Source of the DNA: Polaromonas sp. OV174
Lineage (GTDB): Bacteria; Pseudomonadota; Gammaproteobacteria; Burkholderiales; Burkholderiaceae_C
DNA length: 64,000 nt
Assembly: GCF_900112285.1 (NCBI RefSeq)
Contig: NZ_FOKZ01000015.1
Coordinates: 49,877 to 113,876, forward strand
Direction: 5' to 3'
The number at the start of each line of letters is the position of its first letter. Positions within the stretch are counted from its first letter, which is position 1. Below are positions 18,284-26,866 of the stretch, piece after piece. A program made the position numbers and the translations under genes. The notes under the pieces were generated by a model. That model ran no database searches. It was not told the origin of the DNA and worked only from the letters and a program-made list of their open reading frames with translations.

Positions 18284-19180
18284 TCAAGACTTGCGCGTAG
18301 CGTCGGGGTAGATCAGGCCGTGCAGCCGTCCTTTATCCTCGCGTGCAAAAGGTTTCCAGCTGCCTTCGGCCTGCGCCAGCCGGTCGGCCACGGCCCACCA
18401 GGCGCTGGGGTTGACGCCCAGACCGATGTGGCTGGCCAGCACCTCGATGTTTTCGGTGTGCGGGTTGGCCGGGCTGGGCGCTTGTATGCTGCCTTGCCAG
18501 GCCACCACGCCGTCGCTGCGCGAGTAAATGCTGGTGGTGGGAACGGGGGGCGCGATGGGCAGCTCATAGCTTTGCGCCTCGCGCTCTACGCTGCGGCCAC
18601 TGGCCAGCTCGTAAAGACGCCAGACATTGGTGGATTTGTGCGAGCCGGCAAACGGCGACCCCAGCGTGATCACATGTCGCACCATGTGGGGCAAGTCCTT
18701 GGCCAGTTCGCGGGCATAGACGCCGCCCAGGCTCCAGCCGATCAGGCTGACCTTGCGGCCGCTACTTTCGTAGGTGTCTATCAGCTGCTTTCTGGCGTCT
18801 TCCAGCACGCCAGCGCGTGGGCCCAGGTTAAAGCCCTGTTCCCAGCCCCAGGGCTGGTAATTGAGGGACTGCAGGTATCGGCGCAGCGGCAGCGTCGTCA
18901 TGTCATTGGCCGACAGGCCGGGAAACACCAGCACCGCATGGCCATCGCCTTTGGGGGCGCGTGCCAGCAGCGGCCAGGCCGGCAGCAGCGCGCCAAACTC
19001 CCAGAAGGCGCGCAGTTCCAGCGCCAGCAGCCAGGGGCTAGGCGGGAACTCGTGCAGCGATGCCCCGTCGGGACTTGGCGGTGCTTGTTTTGCGCGGGGC
19101 GCTTGGGGTGGTTGAGGCGACGGTCTTGCCATGGCTTGAAGCATTGGATGGGGGAGTCTTGGTTTTATGGGAAGCGCCAT
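18284..19180 (-). CDS. Alpha/beta-hydrolase, esterase/lipase type
   Basis: The protein has the nucleophile elbow GWSLGGVYAREL (about residue 150), an oxyanion-side VLVFPGLSANDM, and TLGSPFAGSH after the elbow, which fits bacterial lipases and the esterase class often found next to wax ester synthases. The 5' end is uncertain: the ATG at 19180 gives 298 residues, and ATGs at 19144 and 19132 are also possible. With any of them the gene overlaps the upstream acyltransferase gene out of frame by about 90-140 bases, and the overlapped N-terminus is Pro/Gln-rich. No signal peptide is evident. Confidence 0.85.
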   Translation of the reverse strand: MALPIKPRLPHPMLQAMARPSPQPPQAPRAKQAPPSPDGASLHEFPPSPWLLALELRAFWEFGALLPAWPLLARAPKGDGHAVLVFPGLSANDMTTLPLRRYLQSLNYQPWGWEQGFNLGPRAGVLEDARKQLIDTYESSGRKVSLIGWSLGGVYARELAKDLPHMVRHVITLGSPFAGSHKSTNVWRLYELASGRSVEREAQSYELPIAPPVPTTSIYSRSDGVVAWQGSIQAPSPANPHTENIEVLASHIGLGVNPSAWWAVADRLAQAEGSWKPFAREDKGRLHGLIYPDATRKS

Positions 19181-20840
19181 CAGTATCGAGGCGCTTGCTG
19201 CGCCTGATCGAGGGAGCCCTCTCTAACTTTGACGCTTTGGTCACCTGTTTGATTGCCGATTTTCGGGTTTTTACCGGGTTTTCCGTAACGGGGGGCTTGG
19301 CCGCGAGCCTTTGCGGCGCTTTTTTCGGTGTTGCTGGCGCCACTGCCGTCTTGGCAGGCGCTGCGCTGCCCATCAGCGTCTGCGCCAGCTCGAAGGCGGC
19401 CTCAATCGCCTTGGCCAGGTCCTGTGCCTGCGGCAGCGCTTTCTTGTCGGCAATGATGCCGAAATCGACCTGGCCGGCATAGGTCTGTATGGTGATGTTG
19501 AGCGCCAGCCCGTGCAGGATGATGGACAGCGGATGAAAGGTCAAAAAGCGCGCGCCCGCCAGATAGAGCGGCACGGCCGGGCCAGGCACGTTGGAGATCG
19601 CCAGGTTGGCCATGCTGGGCAGGCGGCTGGCGAGGCCGCTTTTGCCGTAGGTGTTCAGCGCCAGCTTGCCCGCGCCGCCCACCAGCCAGGGCGCCAGCAG
19701 GGACGGGTAGTCGGTCGGCAGCAGGCCCTTGAGGCTTTGCATGGAGCTTTTCACCTTGGTGGTGGACGCCATGATGGCGTTCATGCGCTTGAGCGGGTGC
19801 GCCAGATGCGTGCCCAGCTCGACCAGGCTCAGGCTCACCTGGTTGCCCAGATTGCTGGCATCGGCGGCGCCGCCAGCCTCAGCTTCGCGCAGCGACACCG
19901 GCATGGCCGCCACCAGCGATTTTTTCGGCAGGCTGTGATGCTGCGTCAGGTAGTCGCGCAGGGCGGTCGAGCAGAGCCAGAGCACCATGTCGTTAAAGGT
20001 GCCGCCCACCGCCTTGCCCATGGCCTTGCACTCGGCCAGCGGCAGGCTGGCCGTGACGAACACGCGGCCGGCACCGATTCCGGTGTTGAAAGGCGTTGCC
20101 GGTGCCAGCTTCATAGGCATCTTGGGCCGCACGCCCTTGGCCGAAGCGCTGGTGGACTGCCGGGCCAGCGTGCTGCCAAAGGTGCTGGCTGCCGAGGGCA
20201 GCGTCTTGGCCAGTTTGGCCAGCTGGCCCAGCGAGCTGGAAAACACCGCCCCAATCATCTTGCCCAGCTTGAGGTCGGATTCAAGTGTGCGGCGCCGCCC
20301 TGGATCGGGCGGCGCCACCTCGCGCGGCTGCGGACTCAGATCCAGCAGGGCGTTGGCCAGCATCACGCCGCCCTTGCCGTCCAGTGCGGCGTGGTGGATT
20401 TTGGAGAAAAAACCGGCCACGATCTTGCCTCCCTGGGATTGAGGCAGTTGGATGCGGTCAAAGATATAGAACTCCCAGAGCGGGAAGTTGCGGTCTATCA
20501 GCTCGCCGTGCAGCTGCGCGCACAGCTTGTGCACCTCGGCCAGCGACATCGGTGCGCTGCCTTTTTTTGCCGGGTCGGCGCGGCGGATATGAAAGCCTAT
20601 GTCCACGGCATCCGCCTCCACCCACAGCGGGTGGCCCAGGTCCAGCGGCATGAACACCAGCTTGCGGCTGAAAACCGGCGCCAGGTGCATGCGTTTGGCG
20701 ATGTGCTGGGTCACAGCCTTGTGAAAGCTGCCCTTGAAGCCAGCCGGCAACTCGCAGAGATTGAGTGAGCCCACATGCATGGGCATTTCGGGGGTTTCCA
20801 GGTAAAGAAAGGTCGCATCCAGGCCGCTCAAGGGTTTCAT
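19038..20840 (-). CDS. Wax ester synthase/diacylglycerol acyltransferase (WS/DGAT)
   Basis: The enzyme esterifies acyl-CoA with a long-chain alcohol or diacylglycerol to make storage lipid. The catalytic HHxxxDG motif appears as IHHAALDGKGG near residue 145. Other family blocks are the N-terminal LSGLDATFLYLETPEMPMHVG, NDMVLWLCSTALR, and near residue 400 NLAISNVPGPAVPLYLAGA. The last 130 residues are a Lys/Thr/Ser/Pro-rich tail (KKAPQRLAAKPPVTENP onward) not needed in shorter family members. It overlaps the lipase gene downstream, so synthesis and breakdown of neutral lipid may be encoded together. That functional link is inferred. Confidence 0.93.
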   Translation of the reverse strand: MKPLSGLDATFLYLETPEMPMHVGSLNLCELPAGFKGSFHKAVTQHIAKRMHLAPVFSRKLVFMPLDLGHPLWVEADAVDIGFHIRRADPAKKGSAPMSLAEVHKLCAQLHGELIDRNFPLWEFYIFDRIQLPQSQGGKIVAGFFSKIHHAALDGKGGVMLANALLDLSPQPREVAPPDPGRRRTLESDLKLGKMIGAVFSSSLGQLAKLAKTLPSAASTFGSTLARQSTSASAKGVRPKMPMKLAPATPFNTGIGAGRVFVTASLPLAECKAMGKAVGGTFNDMVLWLCSTALRDYLTQHHSLPKKSLVAAMPVSLREAEAGGAADASNLGNQVSLSLVELGTHLAHPLKRMNAIMASTTKVKSSMQSLKGLLPTDYPSLLAPWLVGGAGKLALNTYGKSGLASRLPSMANLAISNVPGPAVPLYLAGARFLTFHPLSIILHGLALNITIQTYAGQVDFGIIADKKALPQAQDLAKAIEAAFELAQTLMGSAAPAKTAVAPATPKKAPQRLAAKPPVTENPVKTRKSAIKQVTKASKLERAPSIRRSKRLDTDGASHKTKTPPSNASSHGKTVASTTPSAPRKTSTAKSRRGIAARVPA

Positions 20841-21063
20841 GGTGATGTCTCTCCGTGGGATGACATTAACCGAGCCGCTGGGTTTGTGGCACTAGGGTTT
20901 GCCGAGGCAAAGGCTGTGCCCTGCCTAGCTCAAGATTGAAGCGGCGCCCACCCGGGCGCACGACCGGCGTCGCCCCATCCCGCCTGGGAGACAATGGCCT
21001 TGCTGCGGCGCCAGGTGGCCGCCCAGTCTTGAGCAACACGATTTTCTTGAAAAGGTTTTCTAC

Positions 21064-21468
21064 ATGGCAATCGCATGGCTGACAGTTTTGCAGAGTGTTC
21101 CGTGGGCTGAGGTGGTCAGTAATGCGCCCAAGGTCGCTGCCGGGGCAAAGAAATTGTGGAATGCCGTGGCCAAGAAAACCCCACCCGTCCTGGCGGACTC
21201 TGCGCCGCAAGCGCAGGCGGCGCTTTCGCCCGAGGCCCAGGCCATTGCCGCGCTGGAGGCGCGCATCCTGGCGCTGGAGGCGGCTTCGGCTGATTTGCAA
21301 AACCAGATGGTCGCGTCGTCCGAATTGATTCAGGCGCTGGCCGAGCAGAACACCCAGCTGATTATTCGCGTTGAAGTCATGCGCCGGCGTCTGTGGTGGC
21401 TGGGCAGTTTGTTCGTGCTTGGCGGACTGGTTGTGGCGGGCAGTCTGGCGCTGCTTTTTACGTGCTAA
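21064..21468 (+). CDS. Hypothetical protein with C-terminal transmembrane helix
   Basis: I do not recognise this 134-residue protein. It begins MAIAWLTVLQSVPWAEVVSNAPKV, which is amphipathic, then has a coiled-coil-like stretch (about residues 55-100: EAQAIAALEARILALEAAS and following) and one C-terminal membrane helix (WWLGSLFVLGGLVVAGSLAL) ending in a single Cys. The layout suggests a tail-anchored membrane protein with a cytoplasmic coiled coil. The 223-base gap upstream, divergent from the acyltransferase gene, holds no feature I can name. Confidence 0.7.
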   Translation: MAIAWLTVLQSVPWAEVVSNAPKVAAGAKKLWNAVAKKTPPVLADSAPQAQAALSPEAQAIAALEARILALEAASADLQNQMVASSELIQALAEQNTQLIIRVEVMRRRLWWLGSLFVLGGLVVAGSLALLFTC

Positions 21469-21650
21469 AGCCTCAACCAATATCGCCCGCCACGACAGCG
21501 CGCGATGAGATGATGGCCGTCGATGTCAATGTTGACGCCGGGCACGATCAGCGTTGTAGCCAATCCAGACCTCAAGGCTTATGACGTGTCACCCTTGAAG
21601 GGGCGTTCAATCCGGACTTTTGGCTCTCGGTTGCCGCGGCCAGTCTGGTA

Positions 21651-21719
21651 AGAAATTTTTAAGCGAAATAGGCCTCCAGCCCAATCAGGACGGGCGCAGG
21701 CAGCTATCGAAAAAGTAGT
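21651..21719 (-). repeat. Repeat family A copy
   Basis: On the minus strand the core (21703-21719) is followed by TGCCTGCGCCCG and GGGCTGGAGGCCTATTT. It is close to the copy at 16551. It fills the intergenic space between the tail-anchored hypothetical gene and the 109-residue hypothetical gene. Confidence 0.85.
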
Positions 21720-21733
21720 AATTCGCTTGTCGC

Positions 21734-22063
21734 CTAAACCCTGATCTCGAACCGGGCATCGCCCATGTCGCGGTTGAAGGGCTTGAGGGCCGTCATGATG
21801 GCCTTGTCTTCGGCCTTTTCCCACAGGGCAATCACTTCGCGCTCGGCGCTGTAATCGTCTTCGGCGAGTTCCTCGGGCGTCAAGTCTTCCAGCAGCGAGC
21901 GCGCCAGCAGGCAGGCCTGCAGCGTGGGCAGCACATAGTCTGGGCCGCCCACGGCAAATTCCAGTGCCATGCGAAAGCGCAGTTCGGCGGCGGCGCGCTC
22001 GTCGGCGCTCAAGTCGGGGGCCTCAACCATCTGGATGGTGTAGCTTGGGGTTTTTTCAGTCAT
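21734..22063 (-). CDS. Conserved hypothetical protein
   Basis: A 109-residue acidic, mostly helical protein (LSADERAAAELRFRMALEFAV, LLEDLTPEELAEDDYSAE) with no membrane segment or signal peptide. I do not recognise a domain. Its ATG overlaps the last eight bases of the upstream GNAT-like gene, so translation is probably coupled, and the two products may act together. A family A repeat lies 15 bases past its end. Confidence 0.7.
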   Translation of the reverse strand: MTEKTPSYTIQMVEAPDLSADERAAAELRFRMALEFAVGGPDYVLPTLQACLLARSLLEDLTPEELAEDDYSAEREVIALWEKAEDKAIMTALKPFNRDMGDARFEIRV

Positions 22064-23420
22064 GGGGTGTTTGCGTCAGTTGTTTGTGTGAGTCTGCGGC
22101 TGCGGCCTTGAAGGGGCTGCGGCTTTCCAGCTCGTCCATGTAGTTGTCTATGCCCGCGCCTTCGCGCTCGAGGAAGCGCTCAACCGCGTCGGCAAAGGCC
22201 GGATGCGCCAGCCAGTGGGCGCTGGTGGTTTTGACGGGTAGCAGGGCGCGGGCCATTTTGTGCTCGCCCTGGGCGCCACCCTCAAAGCGCTGGAAGCCGT
22301 GCTCTATGCACCACTGCAGCGGCTGGTAGTAGCAGGCTTCAAAGTGCAGGCAGTCGACGCGGGCCAGTGCGCCCCAGTAGCGGCCGTAAGCGACTAGGTT
22401 TGTGGCCGGGTTTTTAGCATCATTTGTGCCGCTAGCCCCCGCTGGCTGGGCGCTGATAGCTATCAAACTGCTAGCGATGGCCTGGCGTGCGCCGTTGGCA
22501 TCCGTGTGCTCGGCCACAAACAGCAGCCAGTTGTCGGCCATGGTGTGCTGCATGCGGCGAAAGAAGTCGCGGCTCAGGTAGGGCGCGTTGCCGTGTTCCA
22601 GGTAGGTGCGTTCATAGCAGCGGTAGAAAAAGTCCCAGTCGGCGTTGCTGATGTCTTTGCCCAGAGACCAGCGGAAGGTGATGCCGGCCTCACGCACCTT
22701 GCGCCGTTCCTGGCGAATTTTTTTGCGTTTTTCCTGACTCAGCGACATCAGGAAGTTGTCGAAGTCGCGGAATCCCTGGGCAGATAGGTAGGGTTCCGCC
22801 GACAGGCCTCCCTTGGGCGGAACAGCCCTCTCGGGGGGCAGCGAATCAGCCAAAGTGGGGAGTGTGGGGGCCGTATTCGTCCAATGGAATTGAATGGTGT
22901 GGCGCAGCATGAGCCCGGCCTCTTCGCAAGCGGCGATGTCTTCATCGGCGGTGAAGAGCAGATGTAGCGAGGAGAGTTTTTCCTGCTCGCACCAAGCCAG
23001 CAAGGCCTGCACCAGCAGCAGGCGCTCGGCCGCATGGCGCGCCAGCAGGCGGGCGCCGGGCACGGGGGTGAAGGGCACGGCGACCACGGCCTTGGGGTAG
23101 TAGGTCAGGCCGTGCTGCGCGTAGGCATTGGCCCAGGCATGGTCAAACACGTATTCGCCGTAGGAGTGTTCCTTGAGGTAAAGGGCACAGGCGCCGGCCA
23201 GGGTGTCGCCCTCCCAGAGCGTGATGAAGCGCGGCGTCCAGCCGGTGGCCGGCGTGGCGCAGCCGCTTTCGTGCAGGGCGGCCAGGTATTCGTGGCGTAT
23301 GAAGGGGTTGAGGACGCCGTCCGGGCTTTGCGCGGCCAGCAGTGCATTCCATTGGGCTGCATGGACTTGCAGCGGCGAATCCAGCACGCGGATGACATAA
23401 TCGTTTGAGCTATTTTTCAC
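22056..23420 (-). CDS. FemAB/GNAT-fold protein (DUF482-like)
   Basis: The protein resembles the DUF482 family of GNAT-fold, FemAB-related acyltransferases: QWNALLAAQSPDGVLNPFIRHEYLAALHESG at the N-terminus, a KRKKIRQERRKVREAGI block, DFFYRCYERTYLEHGNAPYLSRDFF in the middle, and GRYWGA, FEACYYQPLQWCIEHG, FEGGAQGEHKMARALLPV at the C-terminus. It carries two extra stretches that coincide with dispersed repeats: SLPPERAVPPKGGLSAE (family B) and an Ala/Ser-rich piece (family A). I use the GTG at 23420; a GTG at 23471 would overlap the nadE start. The substrate is unknown. Confidence 0.85.
   Translation of the reverse strand: MKNSSNDYVIRVLDSPLQVHAAQWNALLAAQSPDGVLNPFIRHEYLAALHESGCATPATGWTPRFITLWEGDTLAGACALYLKEHSYGEYVFDHAWANAYAQHGLTYYPKAVVAVPFTPVPGARLLARHAAERLLLVQALLAWCEQEKLSSLHLLFTADEDIAACEEAGLMLRHTIQFHWTNTAPTLPTLADSLPPERAVPPKGGLSAEPYLSAQGFRDFDNFLMSLSQEKRKKIRQERRKVREAGITFRWSLGKDISNADWDFFYRCYERTYLEHGNAPYLSRDFFRRMQHTMADNWLLFVAEHTDANGARQAIASSLIAISAQPAGASGTNDAKNPATNLVAYGRYWGALARVDCLHFEACYYQPLQWCIEHGFQRFEGGAQGEHKMARALLPVKTTSAHWLAHPAFADAVERFLEREGAGIDNYMDELESRSPFKAAAADSHKQLTQTPHD
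22411..22475 (-). repeat. Repeat family A copy inside the GNAT-like gene
   Basis: The core GCTATCAAACTGCTAGC at 22459-22475 has a family-type tail on its left (GGGCTAGC-like on the minus strand, then AAAAAC). It is in frame and adds about 20 residues (IAISAQPAGASGTNDAKN region) just before the conserved YGRYWG block. Confidence 0.8.
22801..22873 (-). repeat. Repeat family B copy inside the GNAT-like gene
   Basis: On the minus strand it starts GGCCCCCACACTCCCCAC and has the hairpin GCCCCCCGAGAGGGC. It matches the copies behind moaA, the SDR gene and glnB, and has the same orientation relative to its gene. It is translated in frame as an extra Pro-rich segment. Confidence 0.8.
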
Positions 23421-23464
23421 GTGTCTTATTGTGCTATTTGTGTCGTTCCGGGGTTGATTTCTAC

Positions 23465-25171
23465 ATGCCACTCAAAATTTGCGTTGCCCAACTGAACTAC
23501 TGCGTGGGCGACATGCCGGGCAATGCGCAAAAGATTATTGATGCGGCCCGCACGGCTTACGCCGAGGGCGCGCGGCTGCTGCTGACGCCAGAGCTGGCGA
23601 TTTGCGGCTATGCGGCCGAAGACCTGTTTTTGCGCCCCTCATTCATTCAAGCCTGCGATGATGCCGTGAATCAGGTGGCCCGTGAGCTGGCCGGGTTAAA
23701 AGGCCTGACGGTGGTGGTGGGCACGCCCACGCACGGCGATAGCGGCCAGGGCCTGCGCACCAAGAGCGTGGAAGTGCAGCAGCGCCACAATGCCGCCAAG
23801 GTGCTGCAGGGTGGCCGCGTCATTGAAAGCTACGCCAAGCGCGAGCTGCCGAATTACCAGGTGTTTGACGAGCGCCGCTATTTCACGCCGGGCCAGGGCA
23901 CTTGCGTGTTTCAGGCCGGTGAGGGGGATGACAGCATCAGCGTCGGGCTGTTGATCTGCGAGGACGCCTGGTTTGAAGAACCGGCGCGCCTTAGCAAGGA
24001 GGCTGGCGCCGAGCTGCTGCTGGTGATCAACGCCTCGCCCTTTCACGTTGGCAAGGGTGGCGAGCGCGAAAAAATGATGCGTGAGCGCTGCCTGGCCACC
24101 GGCCTGCCGCTGCTGTATGCACACCTGGTGGGCGGGCAGGACGAGATCGTCTTTGAGGGCCATTCGTTTGCCTTGCAGGCCGACGGCGCGCTTGCCGGCC
24201 GGGCCGAGAGTTTCAAGGAAAATCTGTTCTACGTGCAGGCAACACGGGCGCAGCCAGCTATTCATTTGGTAGCGGATGCGGTGCCGGATCGCAGCAACGA
24301 GGCCGACCTGTGGGACGCGTTGGTGCTGGGCGTGCGTGACTACCTGGGGAAGAATGGCTTTCCGGGTGCGATTCTGGGCTTGTCGGGCGGCATTGACTCG
24401 GCTTTGGTGCTGGCGATTGCGGTCGATGCGCTGGGTGCCGACAAGGTGCGCACGGTGATGATGCCCTCACCCTATACGGCCGATATTTCTTGGATAGATG
24501 CCCGCGAAATGGCCGAGCGCATGAAGGTGCGTTACGACGAGTTGTCCATCGTGCCGGAGTTTGAAGCCTTCAAGGCTTCACTGGCCGGCGAGTTCAAGGG
24601 CCTGAAGGAAGACACCACCGAGGAAAACATCCAGGCGCGCATTCGCGGTGTGTTCTTGATGGCGCTGTCCAACAAGTTTGGCTCGATTGTGCTGACCACC
24701 GGCAACAAGAGCGAAATGGCCACCGGCTACTGCACGCTTTACGGCGACATGGCGGGAGGCTTTGCCGTCATCAAGGACTTGCTGAAAACCACGGTGTTCA
24801 AGCTGGCGCGCTGGCGCAATGAAAACGACCCCTACGGCACCGGCAGCAATCCGATTCCAGAGCGCATCATCACCCGCCCGCCCAGCGCCGAACTGCGTCC
24901 CGATCAGACCGACCAAGACAGCCTGCCGCCCTACGAGGTGCTGGATGCCATTTTGCGGCGCTACATGGAAAACGATGAAAGCGTCGACAGCATCGTGGCC
25001 GCCGGCTTTGAGCGGGCGGTGGTCGAGCGTGTTGCCAGGCTGATTCGCCTGAATGAATACAAGCGCCGCCAGGCGCCGGTCGGCATAAGGGTGACGCACC
25101 GCAGCTTTGGCAAGGACTGGCGCTACCCGATCACCAGCAAGTTTCGCGCTGAAAGCGTCACAGGCCTGTAA
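23465..25171 (+). CDS. nadE: Glutamine-dependent NAD+ synthetase
   Basis: NadE amidates nicotinate adenine dinucleotide to NAD+. The N-terminal nitrilase-like domain frees ammonia from glutamine; its Glu-Lys-Cys triad is seen in LTPELAICGY, YAKRELPNYQ and GLLICEDAWF. The C-terminal ATP-pyrophosphatase domain has the P-loop LGLSGGIDSALV (about residues 304-315). I chose the ATG before PLKICVAQLNY, which gives 568 residues; the frame stays open 60 bases upstream. A 17-nt repeat core sits in the interdomain region (codons about 265-270). Gene glnB follows 78 bases downstream. Confidence 0.96.
   Translation: MPLKICVAQLNYCVGDMPGNAQKIIDAARTAYAEGARLLLTPELAICGYAAEDLFLRPSFIQACDDAVNQVARELAGLKGLTVVVGTPTHGDSGQGLRTKSVEVQQRHNAAKVLQGGRVIESYAKRELPNYQVFDERRYFTPGQGTCVFQAGEGDDSISVGLLICEDAWFEEPARLSKEAGAELLLVINASPFHVGKGGEREKMMRERCLATGLPLLYAHLVGGQDEIVFEGHSFALQADGALAGRAESFKENLFYVQATRAQPAIHLVADAVPDRSNEADLWDALVLGVRDYLGKNGFPGAILGLSGGIDSALVLAIAVDALGADKVRTVMMPSPYTADISWIDAREMAERMKVRYDELSIVPEFEAFKASLAGEFKGLKEDTTEENIQARIRGVFLMALSNKFGSIVLTTGNKSEMATGYCTLYGDMAGGFAVIKDLLKTTVFKLARWRNENDPYGTGSNPIPERIITRPPSAELRPDQTDQDSLPPYEVLDAILRRYMENDESVDSIVAAGFERAVVERVARLIRLNEYKRRQAPVGIRVTHRSFGKDWRYPITSKFRAESVTGL
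24257..24273 (+). repeat. Repeat family A core (17 nt) inside nadE
   Basis: GCTATTCATTTGGTAGC is one base different from the copy at 13065. It encodes AIHLVA in the linker between the amidase and synthetase domains. Confidence 0.65.
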
Positions 25172-25231
25172 GCCGGGGCAAGCTGTTTCGTCCGCGTTAC
25201 ATTCCAAGCATTCTTAGAATTCATACCATAG

Positions 25232-25588
<357 letters not shown>

Positions 25589-25590
25589 GT

Positions 25591-25689
25591 AGCCCCCACG
25601 GTCGCTCTACTAGCGTGTGGCTCCCTGCCCCCCGAGGGGGCCGCTGCGCCTGCGGTCTGGCGGAGCCAGTCCCGCGGCCCCTGCTAGTG
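25591..25689 (+). repeat. Repeat family B copy directly after glnB
   Basis: It begins AGCCCCCACGGTCGC three bases past the TAG, followed by the hairpin GCCCCCCGAGGGGG, GCGCCTGCGGTCTGG and GCCAGTCCCGCGGCCCC. It matches the copy at 10621 very closely and has the same orientation relative to its upstream gene. The hairpin could end glnB transcription. Confidence 0.8.
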
Positions 25690-25754
25690 AAGAGATGGGG
25701 CGATAGGGCGGCTGGCGCTTGGTTCGCTGCGGAACCTCAGGCCGGTCCGGTTAG

Positions 25755-26372
25755 TTAAATCTGGTCAAGCCTGGCATTGGCGGACGTCATGCCGGCCGCT
25801 TGCACCAGCGCTTGCAGCAGTGGCTCCGCCTCGTCGCCGCTGCGAATCAAGGTCATCTGCCACTCACTCATGAAGCCGTTGCTGACGGCCGAGTTCAGAA
25901 AGCTCAGCAGGCCGTCGTAAAAGCCGTTCAGATTGAGCAGGCCGACCGGCTTGTCGTGGTAGCCCAGCTGGCGCCAGGTCCAGACTTCAAAAAATTCCTC
26001 CAACGTGCCTATGCCGCCCGGCAGTGCCAGGAAAGCGTCAGCATGCTCGGCCATGATGCGCTTGCGATCGTGCATGTTCTCCACGATGTGCAGTTCGGTG
26101 CAGCCGGTGTGGGCCCATTCCTTTTCCACCAGCGCCTTGGGAATCACGCCTACCACCCGGGCGCCGGCAGCCAGCGCCGCGTCGGCCAATATGCCCATCA
26201 GGCCGTTGTGGCCGCCGCCATAGACCAACTGGCCGCCGTGACGTCCTATCCAGCTGCCAATCGCTTGGGCCATGGCCGCGAACTCGGGCTGATGGCCAGG
26301 CCGTGAGCCGCAATACACGCAGAGGGAAAAGGTGGGTTTTTGGGGGGGAAAGGGTGATGCTTGGTCGTTCAT
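25755..26372 (-). CDS. LOG family protein (nucleotide 5'-monophosphate phosphoribohydrolase-like)
   Basis: The Rossmann-fold protein has the family signature PGGIGTLEEFFEVWTWRQLG and the N-terminal VYCGSRPGHQPEFAA. Members hydrolyse the N-glycosidic bond of nucleoside monophosphates; plant and some bacterial ones release cytokinin bases. Here a housekeeping nucleotide role is as likely. The length of 205 residues is typical. Its ATG overlaps the stop codon of dgkA (ATGA), so the two are translationally coupled. Confidence 0.93.
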   Translation of the reverse strand: MNDQASPFPPQKPTFSLCVYCGSRPGHQPEFAAMAQAIGSWIGRHGGQLVYGGGHNGLMGILADAALAAGARVVGVIPKALVEKEWAHTGCTELHIVENMHDRKRIMAEHADAFLALPGGIGTLEEFFEVWTWRQLGYHDKPVGLLNLNGFYDGLLSFLNSAVSNGFMSEWQMTLIRSGDEAEPLLQALVQAAGMTSANARLDQI

Positions 26373-26806
26373 GTGGCAAATCGGTGAAAAAGGGCCAATG
26401 CCCAGGTACCCGCACAGAGCAGCAGGCTGAGCAGCACGGCGGCGCTGCCCATATCCTTGGCTCGCTTGGAGAGTTCATGCCATTCTGGGCCTATGCGGTC
26501 TATGGCGGCTTCTATGCCCGTGTTGAGCAGCTCGACAATCATGACGAGAACGACGGTGCCGGCCAGTAACACGGTTTCCACCCAATTCTGGCCGAGCCAG
26601 AAGGCGGCAGGAATCAAGAGTACGGCGGCAATCGCTTCCTGGCGAAACGCCGTTTCATGCCAGCCGGCGCGCAAGCCGGCGACGGAGTAACCGCCGGCAT
26701 GCCAGATACGGCTCAGGCCTTTACGGGCTTTCTGAGGATTCACCGGCGCATCGCCGGGTCGGGGCGATGCTGACGTAGACGCTGAAAGCGGGACGGGTTT
26801 GGACAT
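26369..26806 (-). CDS. dgkA: Diacylglycerol kinase
   Basis: DgkA is a small integral membrane kinase that recycles diacylglycerol to phosphatidate. Three membrane helices are visible (around ETAFRQEAIAAVLLIPAAFW, TVLLAGTVVLVMIVELLNT and AAVLLSLLLCAGTWALALF). The signature VELLNTGIEAAIDRIGPEWHELSKRAKDMGSAA is intact. The first 35 residues form a cytoplasmic extension. It precedes and overlaps the LOG gene. Confidence 0.95.
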   Translation of the reverse strand: MSKPVPLSASTSASPRPGDAPVNPQKARKGLSRIWHAGGYSVAGLRAGWHETAFRQEAIAAVLLIPAAFWLGQNWVETVLLAGTVVLVMIVELLNTGIEAAIDRIGPEWHELSKRAKDMGSAAVLLSLLLCAGTWALALFHRFAT

Positions 26807-26866
26807 GGTGAGATTGTGGCGCAGCTGGATGTTGGGGCCAGATCGTGCCTGGGCGTTGTGAGCGGC

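Noticed and set aside
19311..20768. A 485-codon plus-strand frame opposite the WS/DGAT gene
   Set aside because: It has no recognisable content and is antisense to a gene with catalytic motifs.
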